64,000 bases of DNA, from the NCBI GenBank assembly GCA_019347575.1, contig JAHWKY010000010.1, positions 1 to 64,000 of the forward strand, in the 5' to 3' direction. This document shows positions 1-8,258 of this stretch, in pieces. Within the stretch, counting starts at the first letter, position 1. Every line of letters starts with the position of its first letter. The stretch is from Actinomycetota bacterium. Lineage in GTDB: Bacteria; Actinomycetota; Nitriliruptoria; Nitriliruptorales; Nitriliruptoraceae. The translations under genes and the position numbers were made by a program. Under the pieces are notes generated by a model. That model was not told the DNA's origin. It saw only the letters and a list, made by a program, of their open reading frames with translations, and searched no databases.

Positions 1-175
1 GGCTGAAGCCAGGGCCATCCCGATCCATGACAACTGCACAGCGACCGACCGACGCCGACGGGGCGCGTGTCCCGACGACGAACGAACACGCCGCCGGCAT
101 CCGCCCCGCCGACGTCGGTCACCCAGCACCCCGCCGACCGACGCACCCGTCCCCACATCCGGGGAGGCGCTGCCC
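1..175. other. Left-edge stretch with no supported gene
   Basis: No convincing coding region is seen here. The 3' end of the leftward flippase-like gene lies at 176. A possible leftward ATG near 28 could open a gene that leaves the window, but too few codons are visible to judge it. Confidence 0.4.
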
Positions 176-1414
176 TCAACGGGGGACGGCGGCGCGGAAC
201 TCGCGCCACCACAGGAGCAGGGCGATGGCGGCACCGGCGGCGAAGCCCCACGCGGCGCCGGTCGCGTCGTCCCACGCCGCCCCGGCGACGGTGAGGCCGA
301 GGAACGGGACCAAGGCGAGCAGCCGCGCGCGCAGGTTGCGCTGCGGGACGTTGAGCGCGCGCAGGCCGTAGCCGGTGGCGAACGCCGCCCCGTTCAGCGC
401 CATGCCGATCGCGACGGGCATGGCGACCGGCTGGGCATCGCTCCACGTGTCCCCCAACAGCGCCTCGCCGATCGTCTCCGGCAGGATCCACACGATGACA
501 CCGAGGGCGATACCGAGCGCGGCGAGGCCCGCCGCCAGCCCCGCCGTCGCGCGCACGAGGCGCTGGGGGGAATCCCGCACGATGCGAACACCCTCGGGGA
601 CGGCGAAGAGGCCCGCACCCATGACGAGCACGTGGAAGGGGCCCATGATGACCTGCACGCCCCGGACCGCCGCGACCGCGACCGTCGTGGAGACGATGGC
701 GATTCCGAATAAGGCCAGGTGGGTGCCGGAGGAGTGGGCCAGGAACTCCGCGGCGAAGCGCCACCCGTGTCCCCCGTGCGATCGCCACCACTGCGCGGCG
801 CCCCGGAGGGATGGGATGACACGCAGGCGCAGCAGCTCCCCGGCGACCGCTACCGCCGCGGCGGTCCCCCAGCCGAGGACGAACCAGACGATGGCCAGGT
901 CGGCCACCACCATAACCACGACCGCGACGCCTTGTCCGGTGAGCCACGCGAGGTCGAGCATCGCCGCCGACCGCGGCCGACCACGCGCCACGTGCACGTG
1001 GCGCAGGGCGTCCTCGAGGAGCAGGAACGGCAGGGTCGCCGCGAACGCGAGCACGATCGGCCCGACGAAGCCGCCGACGGCCAGACCGACCGCGGCGAAC
1101 GCCGCCCCGATGGCGGCGCCGATCGTGAGTGACAGCCCCAGCACGGACCTGGCAGTCTCGGCCGGTCCCAGGACCAGCAGCGGCTCGCCGAGGAGCCCCC
1201 GTGCCACGCCGACGGACAGCAGGTAGACCGCGAACACGAGGCTGATCTCGCCGAAGCCCGCCGCCGAGGTCTCGCGCGCGGTGACGACGGCGAAGAGGAA
1301 GTTGCCCGCGCTGACGACCGCCTGTGACGTGACGCTCCAGCCCGCTCGTCCGGCGAGACGTCGCAGGGCATCCACGCGACCGGCGGGTGAAGGCGTGGGC
1401 GAAGGACGTTCCAC
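176..1414 (-). CDS. Polysaccharide flippase-like integral membrane protein
   Basis: This 412-residue protein is almost entirely hydrophobic, with about a dozen membrane segments and short arginine-rich loops. That is the layout of MATE/Wzx-type lipid-linked sugar flippases. No motif pins down the subfamily, so the assignment rests on topology and context. It diverges from a glycosyltransferase operon beginning at 1498 and lies near dTDP-rhamnose genes, so export of an undecaprenyl-linked sugar chain is a reasonable inference. The start is GTG at 1414; the first 20 or so residues are Pro/Arg-rich and precede the first helix. It could instead be an uncharacterised membrane protein unrelated to flippases. 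Confidence 0.6.
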   Translation of the reverse strand: MERPSPTPSPAGRVDALRRLAGRAGWSVTSQAVVSAGNFLFAVVTARETSAAGFGEISLVFAVYLLSVGVARGLLGEPLLVLGPAETARSVLGLSLTIGAAIGAAFAAVGLAVGGFVGPIVLAFAATLPFLLLEDALRHVHVARGRPRSAAMLDLAWLTGQGVAVVVMVVADLAIVWFVLGWGTAAAVAVAGELLRLRVIPSLRGAAQWWRSHGGHGWRFAAEFLAHSSGTHLALFGIAIVSTTVAVAAVRGVQVIMGPFHVLVMGAGLFAVPEGVRIVRDSPQRLVRATAGLAAGLAALGIALGVIVWILPETIGEALLGDTWSDAQPVAMPVAIGMALNGAAFATGYGLRALNVPQRNLRARLLALVPFLGLTVAGAAWDDATGAAWGFAAGAAIALLLWWREFRAAVPR

Positions 1415-1497
1415 CCGGGAGCTCCCGACGACGGCGCGGGCGGGGCGGAGGGTAGCCTGCCGCCCACTCCCGCCCCCGCGACCGGTCCTGACCTGCG

Positions 1498-2475
1498 ATG
1501 CCTGTGAGTCCCACTCTCGACGCCCTCCCGGAGGCCGAGCTCGACGTCACCGTCGTGCTGCCGGTCCACAACGAGGCCGGCCACCTCGTGGCCGAAGTGG
1601 AACGCATCCGCACCGCCCTGGACGGATCGTCGTACACCTACGAGGTCATCGTGGTGGACGACGGATCGAGCGACGGCAGCGAGCATCTCGTCCACGAGCT
1701 CGAGGGCGTCCGGGTCATCCAGATGAAGCAGAACCGGGGCTCGGGCGCAGCCCGGAGGATCGGCACGGCGAGCGCGCGGGGCGAGGTCGTCGTCTGGACC
1801 GACGTCGACATGACCTACCCCAACGAGCGCATCCCCGAGCTCGTCGACGCGGTCGAGGGCTACGACCACGTCGTCGGGGCGCGCCGGACGGAGCAGGGCA
1901 GCCACAAGCTGCTGCGGACCCCGGCCAAGTGGTTGATCCGGCGTCTCGCGATGCTGCTGACGGACTCGCGCATCCCGGACCTCAACTCCGGGTTCCGCGC
2001 CTTCCGCCGTGACGTGGCCATGCAGTACCTGCACCTGCTGCCGGAGGGCTTCAGTTGCGTGACGACGATCACGCTGGCCTTCCTGACGAACGGGTACTCG
2101 GTGCGGTTCGTGGACATCGACTACTTCCCCCGTGCGGGCGAGTCGAAGTTCCACTGGTGGAAGGACACGCGCCGCTACCTCGTCCAGGTCGTGCGCATGT
2201 CGCTGATGTTCAACCCACTGCGGATCTTCGCGCCGGTCGGTGTCCTGCTCCTCCTGGTCGGGATCGGCAAGACCATCTACGACGTCGTCTCCGACCCGGT
2301 CACGATCGCGATCAACACCGTGGTGCTGCTGCTCGTTGCGGTGGTGACCCTCGTCGTCGCGTTCCTCAGCGACCTCGTGGTCCAGCTGACCAAGCCCCCG
2401 ACCAAGATCCTTCCCGCGGCGACGTACGTGTCCGAGCCGGCTGCCGACGGGGTGGGCGTGCGTGCCGACAGCTGA
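1498..2475 (+). CDS. Family 2 glycosyltransferase, polyprenyl-phosphate sugar synthase type
   Basis: 325 residues. The N-terminal GT-A domain (about residues 15-235) begins with TVVLPVHNEAGH, has the nucleotide-sugar motif VIVVDDGSSDGS near residue 50 and an acidic TDVDM metal-binding site near 100. This pattern is typical of dolichol/polyprenyl-phosphate mannosyl or glucosyl transferases. Two C-terminal membrane helices (about 245-265 and 272-295) place it on the inner membrane face. It probably moves a sugar from a nucleotide donor to a polyprenyl phosphate, supplying GT-C enzymes such as those that follow. It starts at ATG 1498 and its last 14 bases overlap the next gene, so the genes are probably cotranscribed. 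The exact sugar cannot be read from sequence. Confidence 0.8.
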   Translation: MPVSPTLDALPEAELDVTVVLPVHNEAGHLVAEVERIRTALDGSSYTYEVIVVDDGSSDGSEHLVHELEGVRVIQMKQNRGSGAARRIGTASARGEVVVWTDVDMTYPNERIPELVDAVEGYDHVVGARRTEQGSHKLLRTPAKWLIRRLAMLLTDSRIPDLNSGFRAFRRDVAMQYLHLLPEGFSCVTTITLAFLTNGYSVRFVDIDYFPRAGESKFHWWKDTRRYLVQVVRMSLMFNPLRIFAPVGVLLLLVGIGKTIYDVVSDPVTIAINTVVLLLVAVVTLVVAFLSDLVVQLTKPPTKILPAATYVSEPAADGVGVRADS

Positions 2476-4093
2476 GCGCACCGCCCTGTGGGTGGGCCTG
2501 CTCTGGTTCGTCGTCGCCTTCGTCGCGCTGATCGTGGTGTGGGGCTCACCTTGGCGCCTCCCGCACCAGTCCCCCGACGAGGCCGCTGCCGCTCACGCGA
2601 TGCAGCTCGTCGCCGACACCGGCCGTCCCCTGCTGGCGGTTCCGTTCGATGACCCCGGGGGGCTCAGCCACCAGCGGCTGTGGGTGCGGATCGACGGCGC
2701 GTACACCCCGGCGTACCCGGCCGGCGCCTTCTACCTCTACGGACTGCCGCGGGTCGTGCCCGGCGGGGCGTGGCTACTTTTCCTGCTGCCCGCCGCCGGG
2801 TTGGCGGCGTACGCAGCCGGCACCGCTCTCGTGCTGCCGCGGTCACGCTGGCTCGCCGCACTCGTGCCGCTCCTCGCGTTCCCCGGCACCTACTGGGTGC
2901 TCCGCCCTTGGCACAACGTCTCGGCGGCGATCGCCCTGACGGGTCTGGGGCTCCTGGCCGCCACCTGGGCGTGGCGCCGGAACCGGACGCGCTGGTCGTG
3001 GGCGACGGTCGCCGCGGCGATCCTCGCGAGCGTGGTGCGCCCCGACCAGATCCACGTCTGGTTCGGCATCGCGCTGCTCGCCACGCTCGCCGGTGTCACC
3101 GATCGCCGCCGCGCGGCGCGGTGGACCCTGATCCACCTCGGCGCCGCTGCGCTCGCGTTCGGCCTGGTGATGCTCGGCAACGTCGCCGTGACCGGTGACC
3201 CGTTGACCACGCCGATCGCCTTCCTCGACTTCCCCACCAACATCCAGCCTGCCGCTCTGGGTCTGCCGACGCCGTGGGCCGAGCTCGCGCTGATCGTCGC
3301 GCCCCGCGGCTGGCCCGACTGGTCCAACGTCGCCACCCAGTTCGGCAAGTACGGCCTGGCGTTCGGACCCATGGCCGGCGTCACCGTCGCCGCCATCGTG
3401 GCCGCGGGGCTGGGACTGCGACGCCTGCGCCGGGACCGTCGAGGTCTGCTGCTCGCCATCGCGGGCGGGGCGCTGCTGCTGTGGTTCGCGATCTCGCGCG
3501 TGAGCGCGACCGACTACGGCGCCGCGTTCCCCGATCCGGGGTTGTCGCACACCTACCCCCGGTACACCGCCCTCGTGTTCCTCGCGGTCGCCGTCCTCGC
3601 CGTCACGGGGGTCGCGCTCGTCCGTCACCGCACCGCACGTGGGATCGCCGCTGCAGCGGTGGCGATCCTGGCGCTGCTCGGCGCCGGGTACGCCGTGACC
3701 GCACCACCGAACGAGGAGGGGCTGGCGTGGCTGCGAGGTCACCTGCGTGGAGCCGACCGGCTCGCCCACGCCGTCGACGTGGAGGCACCGGCCGATGCGT
3801 TCGTGTACTCGCTGCGAGCGGACAAGCACCTGTGGGGCGTACGCCCCGTCGGCCTGCTCCAGGTCGAACGCCCCGCCGCTCCCGGCCGCATCGCGACCGC
3901 TCGCGTCATCGCATCCCTGCTCGCCGCCGAGGCCGCGGGCTACCGTCCCGTCGTCCTCGAGCTGATCGGCGACGAACCCCAGGTGCTGATGGAACTCCTC
4001 ACGCCGCACGGGCTGACGCTGCGTCGCACCTTCGAACCGCCCCAACTCGAGGGCGTCAACGACGCCCCGGCGTGGGAGGTCGTGCGTGGCTGA
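2462..4093 (+). CDS. GT-C-like multi-spanning membrane glycosyltransferase candidate
   Basis: 543 residues with an N-terminal membrane helix, an acidic loop (HQSPDEAAAAHAM, about residues 36-48) and then many hydrophobic segments ending in a soluble tail of about 110 residues. An acidic pair in the first extracytoplasmic loop is the usual mark of GT-C enzymes that use polyprenyl-phosphate sugars, so a role in glycan extension on the outer membrane face is inferred. The GTG start at 2462 overlaps the previous gene by 14 bases, and the stop overlaps the next gene start by 8. Overall similarity to a named family is weak, and a plain membrane protein remains possible. Confidence 0.55.
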   Translation: MPTAERTALWVGLLWFVVAFVALIVVWGSPWRLPHQSPDEAAAAHAMQLVADTGRPLLAVPFDDPGGLSHQRLWVRIDGAYTPAYPAGAFYLYGLPRVVPGGAWLLFLLPAAGLAAYAAGTALVLPRSRWLAALVPLLAFPGTYWVLRPWHNVSAAIALTGLGLLAATWAWRRNRTRWSWATVAAAILASVVRPDQIHVWFGIALLATLAGVTDRRRAARWTLIHLGAAALAFGLVMLGNVAVTGDPLTTPIAFLDFPTNIQPAALGLPTPWAELALIVAPRGWPDWSNVATQFGKYGLAFGPMAGVTVAAIVAAGLGLRRLRRDRRGLLLAIAGGALLLWFAISRVSATDYGAAFPDPGLSHTYPRYTALVFLAVAVLAVTGVALVRHRTARGIAAAAVAILALLGAGYAVTAPPNEEGLAWLRGHLRGADRLAHAVDVEAPADAFVYSLRADKHLWGVRPVGLLQVERPAAPGRIATARVIASLLAAEAAGYRPVVLELIGDEPQVLMELLTPHGLTLRRTFEPPQLEGVNDAPAWEVVRG

Positions 4094-5267
4094 TCGACCA
4101 CGGGTGCTGGTCGTCACCACGAACTGGCCGCTGCGCCGGCGCGGCGACCGCACCGGCGTGTTCGTGTACGACCCCGTCAAGGCGCTCGAGGACGAGGTCG
4201 ACTTCACCGTCGTGATGCCGCTCGACGCCCAGGTCGCGGCGCGGTCCGAGCGGGACGGGACCGTGGCCGTCCACCGGTTCGGCTACTGGTGGCCGCGTCG
4301 CAGCCAGCGGCTGGCTCACGGTGACGGCATCCCGAGCAACCTCCGACAGAGCCGGCTGGCGTGGGTGCAGCTGATCGGGCTGGTCCTCGCCACGATCGTC
4401 ACGACGCTACGCCGCTCCCAGGGCACCGATCTGATCCACGCGCACTGGCTCCCGGTCGCGGTGCTCGCCTGGCCCGCCGCCAAGCTGCGCGGGGTTCCTC
4501 TGGTCGTCACCCTCCACGGCACCGACGTCACCCAGTTCCCCGACCGCATCGTCGCGTGGTCGCTGCGACGCGTGGACGTGGTCGTATCGGCCCACGACGA
4601 CCTGCTCGCCGAGGCGGAGCGGCTGGCCCCGAGGACACCGCGGCTCCGCATCCGCCACCTCGTCGAGCCACAGGAGGCCGACCCGGAGGCGGTGCGCGCC
4701 GTCCTCGGCGATGGCCCCATCGTGCTGTTCGTGGCGCGGCTGTCTCCCGAGCGTGATCCGGTCACGTTCGTCCGTGCCGCCCGACACGTGCTCGACGCGG
4801 TCCCCGCGGCTCGGTTCGCGGTGGTCGGCGAGGGACCGGAGCGCCCCGCCGTCGAGGCCGAGATCGCCCGCCTCGACCTCGGGGACGCGGTCACGGTGTT
4901 CGGCCACCGGCCCGACGTGTGGAGCTTCCTGCGCGCGGCGACGGCGTTCGGGGCGCTCAGCGATCGCAACAACGCGTGGGTCACCGCGATGGTCGAGGCG
5001 ATGGTCGCCGGCGTCCCGGTGGTGGCCACGACGGCGGGCGCGACGGCCGAGGCGCTGCACGACGGGGAGGACGCGCTGCTGGTCCCTGTCGGCAACCCCG
5101 AGGCCGTCGGGGCGGCGTTCGCCAGGCTGCTGACCGATCCCGGTCTCGCGCAGCGCATCGCGGCCGGGGCGCGGCGCACGCTCGAAGACGAAGGGTTCGA
5201 CCCGGCCCACGTCCGCCGCCAGATGTCACAGCTGTATCGCGACCTCGCGGACGGGACGCTTCCGTGA
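4086..5267 (+). CDS. Family 4 (GT-B) glycosyltransferase
   Basis: 393-residue cytoplasmic or membrane-associated retaining glycosyltransferase. The N-terminal Rossmann half carries IHAHWLPVAVLA (about 115-126) and VVTLHGTDVTQFP, common in GT4 enzymes. The C-terminal half has LFVARLSPERDP (about 218), then VVGEGPERP and an E-x7-E-like region (EAMVAGVPVVAT), which contacts the nucleotide diphosphate. It likely adds one sugar of an envelope glycan. The GTG start at 4086 overlaps the upstream stop, and GTGA at 5264-5267 couples it to the next gene. Donor and acceptor are unknown. Confidence 0.85.
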   Translation: MADRPRVLVVTTNWPLRRRGDRTGVFVYDPVKALEDEVDFTVVMPLDAQVAARSERDGTVAVHRFGYWWPRRSQRLAHGDGIPSNLRQSRLAWVQLIGLVLATIVTTLRRSQGTDLIHAHWLPVAVLAWPAAKLRGVPLVVTLHGTDVTQFPDRIVAWSLRRVDVVVSAHDDLLAEAERLAPRTPRLRIRHLVEPQEADPEAVRAVLGDGPIVLFVARLSPERDPVTFVRAARHVLDAVPAARFAVVGEGPERPAVEAEIARLDLGDAVTVFGHRPDVWSFLRAATAFGALSDRNNAWVTAMVEAMVAGVPVVATTAGATAEALHDGEDALLVPVGNPEAVGAAFARLLTDPGLAQRIAAGARRTLEDEGFDPAHVRRQMSQLYRDLADGTLP

Positions 5268-6889
5268 CGCCGCTGTCGTGGCGCGAGCTGGTCCGAGGCG
5301 CCCCGCGCGTCATCTGGCTGCTCGGCGCCTTGCACGTCTTCATCGCGGTGTTCTACGCGTTCGCTGTGCCGCTGTGGCACGCCCCCGACGAGCAGGGGCA
5401 CGTCGACCTGGTCCGCACCGTCGGAGAGGACCTGGGGTTCCCCGAGCACGACGGGCTGCAAGTCAACCGCCAGATCCTGGCGTCGCTGCCGATCGTCGCG
5501 CTCGTGCCGGTCGAGTGGCGTGTCGCCTTCGAGGATCCGTGGACGGGGCTGGCAGCCGACGACGCCCTGCCACGGTCGGCGCGGCCGTCGTTCGACGAGC
5601 TCGCCCCGGACGGACCCTCCGGCACACCGAACCACGTCGTGAACCACCCGCCCCTGTACTACGGAGGGCTGTCCGCGGTCGCCACCGTGACGGCGTCGCT
5701 CGTGCCCGGTTCCGGGGGATGGTCCTGGGATCAGCAGGTGAGCTGGCTCCGCCTGCTGAACACGCTGCTCGTGCTGCCGCTGCCGCTGCTGGTGTGGGGG
5801 ACGGCGATGCGCCTGACCGAGCGCCGTCGCATCGCGGTCTCGGCGGCGGTCGTGACGCTCGCGGTCCCGATGTTCCACCACATCACGGCGTCGGTGAACA
5901 ACGACAACCTGCTCAACCTCGCGACCGCGGCCCTGCTGTTCACCCTGAGCTACGTGTGGACGGGCGACCTGACCCGCCGGACAGCAGGGTGGGTCGGCCT
6001 AGTGGCCGGCGTCGCGTTGCTCGCCAAGGCGTTCGCGCTGGGGTTCCTGGTCTGGGTCGCACTGGCCTACCACGTCGGGACCTACCGGGCCCGGGTGCGA
6101 GGCGCGACGTCGACGGCCCAGGGCGCCGGGGCGCTGAGCGTCGCCGGGGTCGTGACGCTGGTGGCGGGGGGCTGGTGGTACGTCGTGCAGCTGATCACCG
6201 AGGGCACGCCGGTGCCCAGATTGCGGCTTGACGCCGTCGCGCAGGGCTTCGACCCCGACGAGGGCTGGTGGGCGTGGTTCTTCGTCCGCCAGATGACGCG
6301 CAAGTTCTGGGGCTACTTCGGCATCGAGCAGTTCCAGATCCCGTGGGCGCTCATCCTGCTGGGTGTCGCGGTCGTCGTGGTCGGCGTCGCGGCCTCGTTC
6401 GGCGGCCGGTGGGTGGTGCAGCGGTGGCGTTGGGCGGAGCCGCTGCTGCTGCTGACGCCGTTCGTCACCACCCTGGCCATCGTCGTGTACGGAGCCTGGG
6501 ACGGCTACGCGACCACCGGGTTCACCACCGGCGTGCAGGGCCGCTACCTGTTCACCGCCTTGCCGGGTGCGGCCGTCGCCGTCGCCGTCGGCTGGGACCG
6601 GCTAGCGGCACGTTGGACGCCCCTCGCGCTGCTGGTCCTGGTCGCGACCCTCCAGACCGCCGGAGCGGTGACGGTGGTGTCGGGCTACTGGGCTGGTGAC
6701 GACCTTCTGGCCAACCTGCGCTCGCTGCTGGCGTGGTCGCCGTGGGAACCGGAGCTGATCGTGCTGTCCTGGCTGGTCCTGGTCGCGCTCGCCGTCGGCG
6801 TGGCGCGCGACGTGCTCGTCACGACCCGGGAGGCCATCAGTGGAAGCGACGGACCTCCACCCGGTGCTCACCCACCTCGACGAGCGTGA
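5264..6889 (+). CDS. Multi-spanning membrane protein, GT39-like
   Basis: 541 residues from the GTG at 5264, which overlaps the preceding TGA as GTGA. After a first helix the loop WHAPDEQGHVDLVRT (about residues 35-49) provides the Asp-Glu pair seen in protein-O-mannosyltransferase/ArnT-type enzymes. About ten more hydrophobic segments follow. As the last gene of the rightward glycosyltransferase chain it is inferred to use a polyprenyl-phosphate sugar. An apparent upstream extension to 4919 is only open frame antisense in character and duplicates coding space of the GT4 gene. Its 3' end runs 53 bases into the convergent gene ending at 6837. Confidence 0.65.
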   Translation: MTPLSWRELVRGAPRVIWLLGALHVFIAVFYAFAVPLWHAPDEQGHVDLVRTVGEDLGFPEHDGLQVNRQILASLPIVALVPVEWRVAFEDPWTGLAADDALPRSARPSFDELAPDGPSGTPNHVVNHPPLYYGGLSAVATVTASLVPGSGGWSWDQQVSWLRLLNTLLVLPLPLLVWGTAMRLTERRRIAVSAAVVTLAVPMFHHITASVNNDNLLNLATAALLFTLSYVWTGDLTRRTAGWVGLVAGVALLAKAFALGFLVWVALAYHVGTYRARVRGATSTAQGAGALSVAGVVTLVAGGWWYVVQLITEGTPVPRLRLDAVAQGFDPDEGWWAWFFVRQMTRKFWGYFGIEQFQIPWALILLGVAVVVVGVAASFGGRWVVQRWRWAEPLLLLTPFVTTLAIVVYGAWDGYATTGFTTGVQGRYLFTALPGAAVAVAVGWDRLAARWTPLALLVLVATLQTAGAVTVVSGYWAGDDLLANLRSLLAWSPWEPELIVLSWLVLVALAVGVARDVLVTTREAISGSDGPPPGAHPPRRA

Positions 6890-8258
6890 GGTGCTCCGAC
6901 GCCTCGAGGTAAGAGCTGAGCAGCGCCCCCTGCGGCTGGTCACGACCGCCCTCGACGAGCAGCAGGTAGCGGCGCCCCGCCGGTAACACGTCCTGGCGGT
7001 CCGGTGCAGGCGGGGCGCCGAAGTGCTCGGTCGTGCACCCCGAGTACCACGTGACGATGGGCACCGGCCAGGCGAGGACGCCGCAGGGCTCGTCGTCCGC
7101 GTCGGCGGCCACCGCCTCAGCCGCAGCCACGATCGCGGTGCGGTCCTGGGCCACAACGATCACCCGGTGCCGCGCCTGCAGGTAGCCGGTTCCGGCTGCA
7201 CCGACCACCAGCAGCGCCACAGCCACCGCGACGACCCGGCGACCGGACGTCGCCTCGGCGAAGGCGACGGCGGTCGCGATGCTGAGCAGCGTCACCGTGT
7301 GGATCAGGAAGCGGGGATCGGGTCCGCTCGCGAACGCGACGAGGACCGCCCCGCCGACCGCCGGCACGAGGAGGAACAGCGCCAACCGGCGGCGCGCCCC
7401 ACCGGCCCAGCCGATCCAGCTGACCGCCGCAGCGGCGCCGACGAGCACCGCCACGAGCCCGGCGATCCCCGCGAGCGTCCACGGGATCCAGCCCAGGTAC
7501 GTCGCGAGTGTCTCCCCTGGCACCGAGGGCGGGGCGAGCTGGTCGGCGAGACGGAGCACACCGAGTGCCTCACCCGTCCGGGCACGGGACCACAGAAGGT
7601 GCGCGCCGAAGCCCACCAGTCCCAACGCGGCGGCGGCTGCGGTCACGGCGGGGGCGCCGACCAGACGCCGCCACCAGAGGGCGGCGGCCGTGGCGACGGT
7701 CACGAGGATGTAGACGAGCGCGCCGTAGCGCACGACGAACGCGCTCGTCAGCAGCAGCGGGGCGGCCAGGAGCCCCCATCCGGGGGTCGCGCGAACCTCG
7801 AGCTCTCGCCACAGCACCCACGCGCCCGCGAGCAGCAGCGCCGCCGCCGGGACGTCGGTCAGCAGCTGCGACGAGCGCACGAGAACGGATGGCGATGCCG
7901 CGACGAGCGCGGCGGCAAGGGCCGCCGCTCGCCCACGCCACGGTGACGAGTTGGTGACCGTCGCCGTGAAGCCTGCAACGACCAGGAGCAGCGCCACGCC
8001 TCCGAGCAGCCCGACGACCCGGACGGCGGCGGCCACACCGGTCACCGTGAGCGGCGCGGACAGGAGCGGCAGGCCCGGCGGACGGTGCAGACCCCAACCG
8101 GTCTGCGGGAAGTCGGCCAGCAACCCGCGACCGCGGAGGGCGTAGACGGTCTCGTCCCACTCCAGCGGCGCACCTATCGCGATGAGCGAGGTGGCCGCGA
8201 TCGCGAACACGAGGACGACGGCGAGTGTGACCGGACGCCGGAGGTCAGCCCCCGGCAT
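6837..8258 (-). CDS. GT39-like glycosyltransferase of the ArnT/PMT type
   Basis: 473 residues. An N-terminal helix is followed by the loop APLEWDETVYALRGRG (about 27-42) and then GLHRPPGLPLLSAP, both typical of dolichyl/polyprenyl-phosphate mannosyltransferase-like GT-C proteins. Ten or more further helices follow, then a soluble C-terminal region of about 100 residues. The ATG at 8258 lies 14 bases inside the end of the upstream spoIID-like gene, indicating translational coupling at the tail of the long leftward operon. It is probably a transferase acting outside the membrane on cell-wall glycan or secreted protein; the substrate is unknown. Confidence 0.7.
   Translation of the reverse strand: MPGADLRRPVTLAVVLVFAIAATSLIAIGAPLEWDETVYALRGRGLLADFPQTGWGLHRPPGLPLLSAPLTVTGVAAAVRVVGLLGGVALLLVVAGFTATVTNSSPWRGRAAALAAALVAASPSVLVRSSQLLTDVPAAALLLAGAWVLWRELEVRATPGWGLLAAPLLLTSAFVVRYGALVYILVTVATAAALWWRRLVGAPAVTAAAAALGLVGFGAHLLWSRARTGEALGVLRLADQLAPPSVPGETLATYLGWIPWTLAGIAGLVAVLVGAAAAVSWIGWAGGARRRLALFLLVPAVGGAVLVAFASGPDPRFLIHTVTLLSIATAVAFAEATSGRRVVAVAVALLVVGAAGTGYLQARHRVIVVAQDRTAIVAAAEAVAADADDEPCGVLAWPVPIVTWYSGCTTEHFGAPPAPDRQDVLPAGRRYLLLVEGGRDQPQGALLSSYLEASEHLTLVEVGEHRVEVRRFH

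Noticed and set aside
1-175. Leftward gene starting near 28
   Set aside because: Only nine codons are visible and no clear ribosome-binding site precedes them.
850-2481. Long leftward open frames opposite the first glycosyltransferases
   Set aside because: Frames of this size arise by chance on the strand opposite high-GC genes; they are Arg/His/Asp-rich, with no recognised domain.
4919-5263. Longer start for the membrane protein ending at 6889
   Set aside because: The extra segment overlaps the GT4 gene, is Arg/Gly-rich without similarity, and GTG 5264 overlaps the upstream stop in the usual way.
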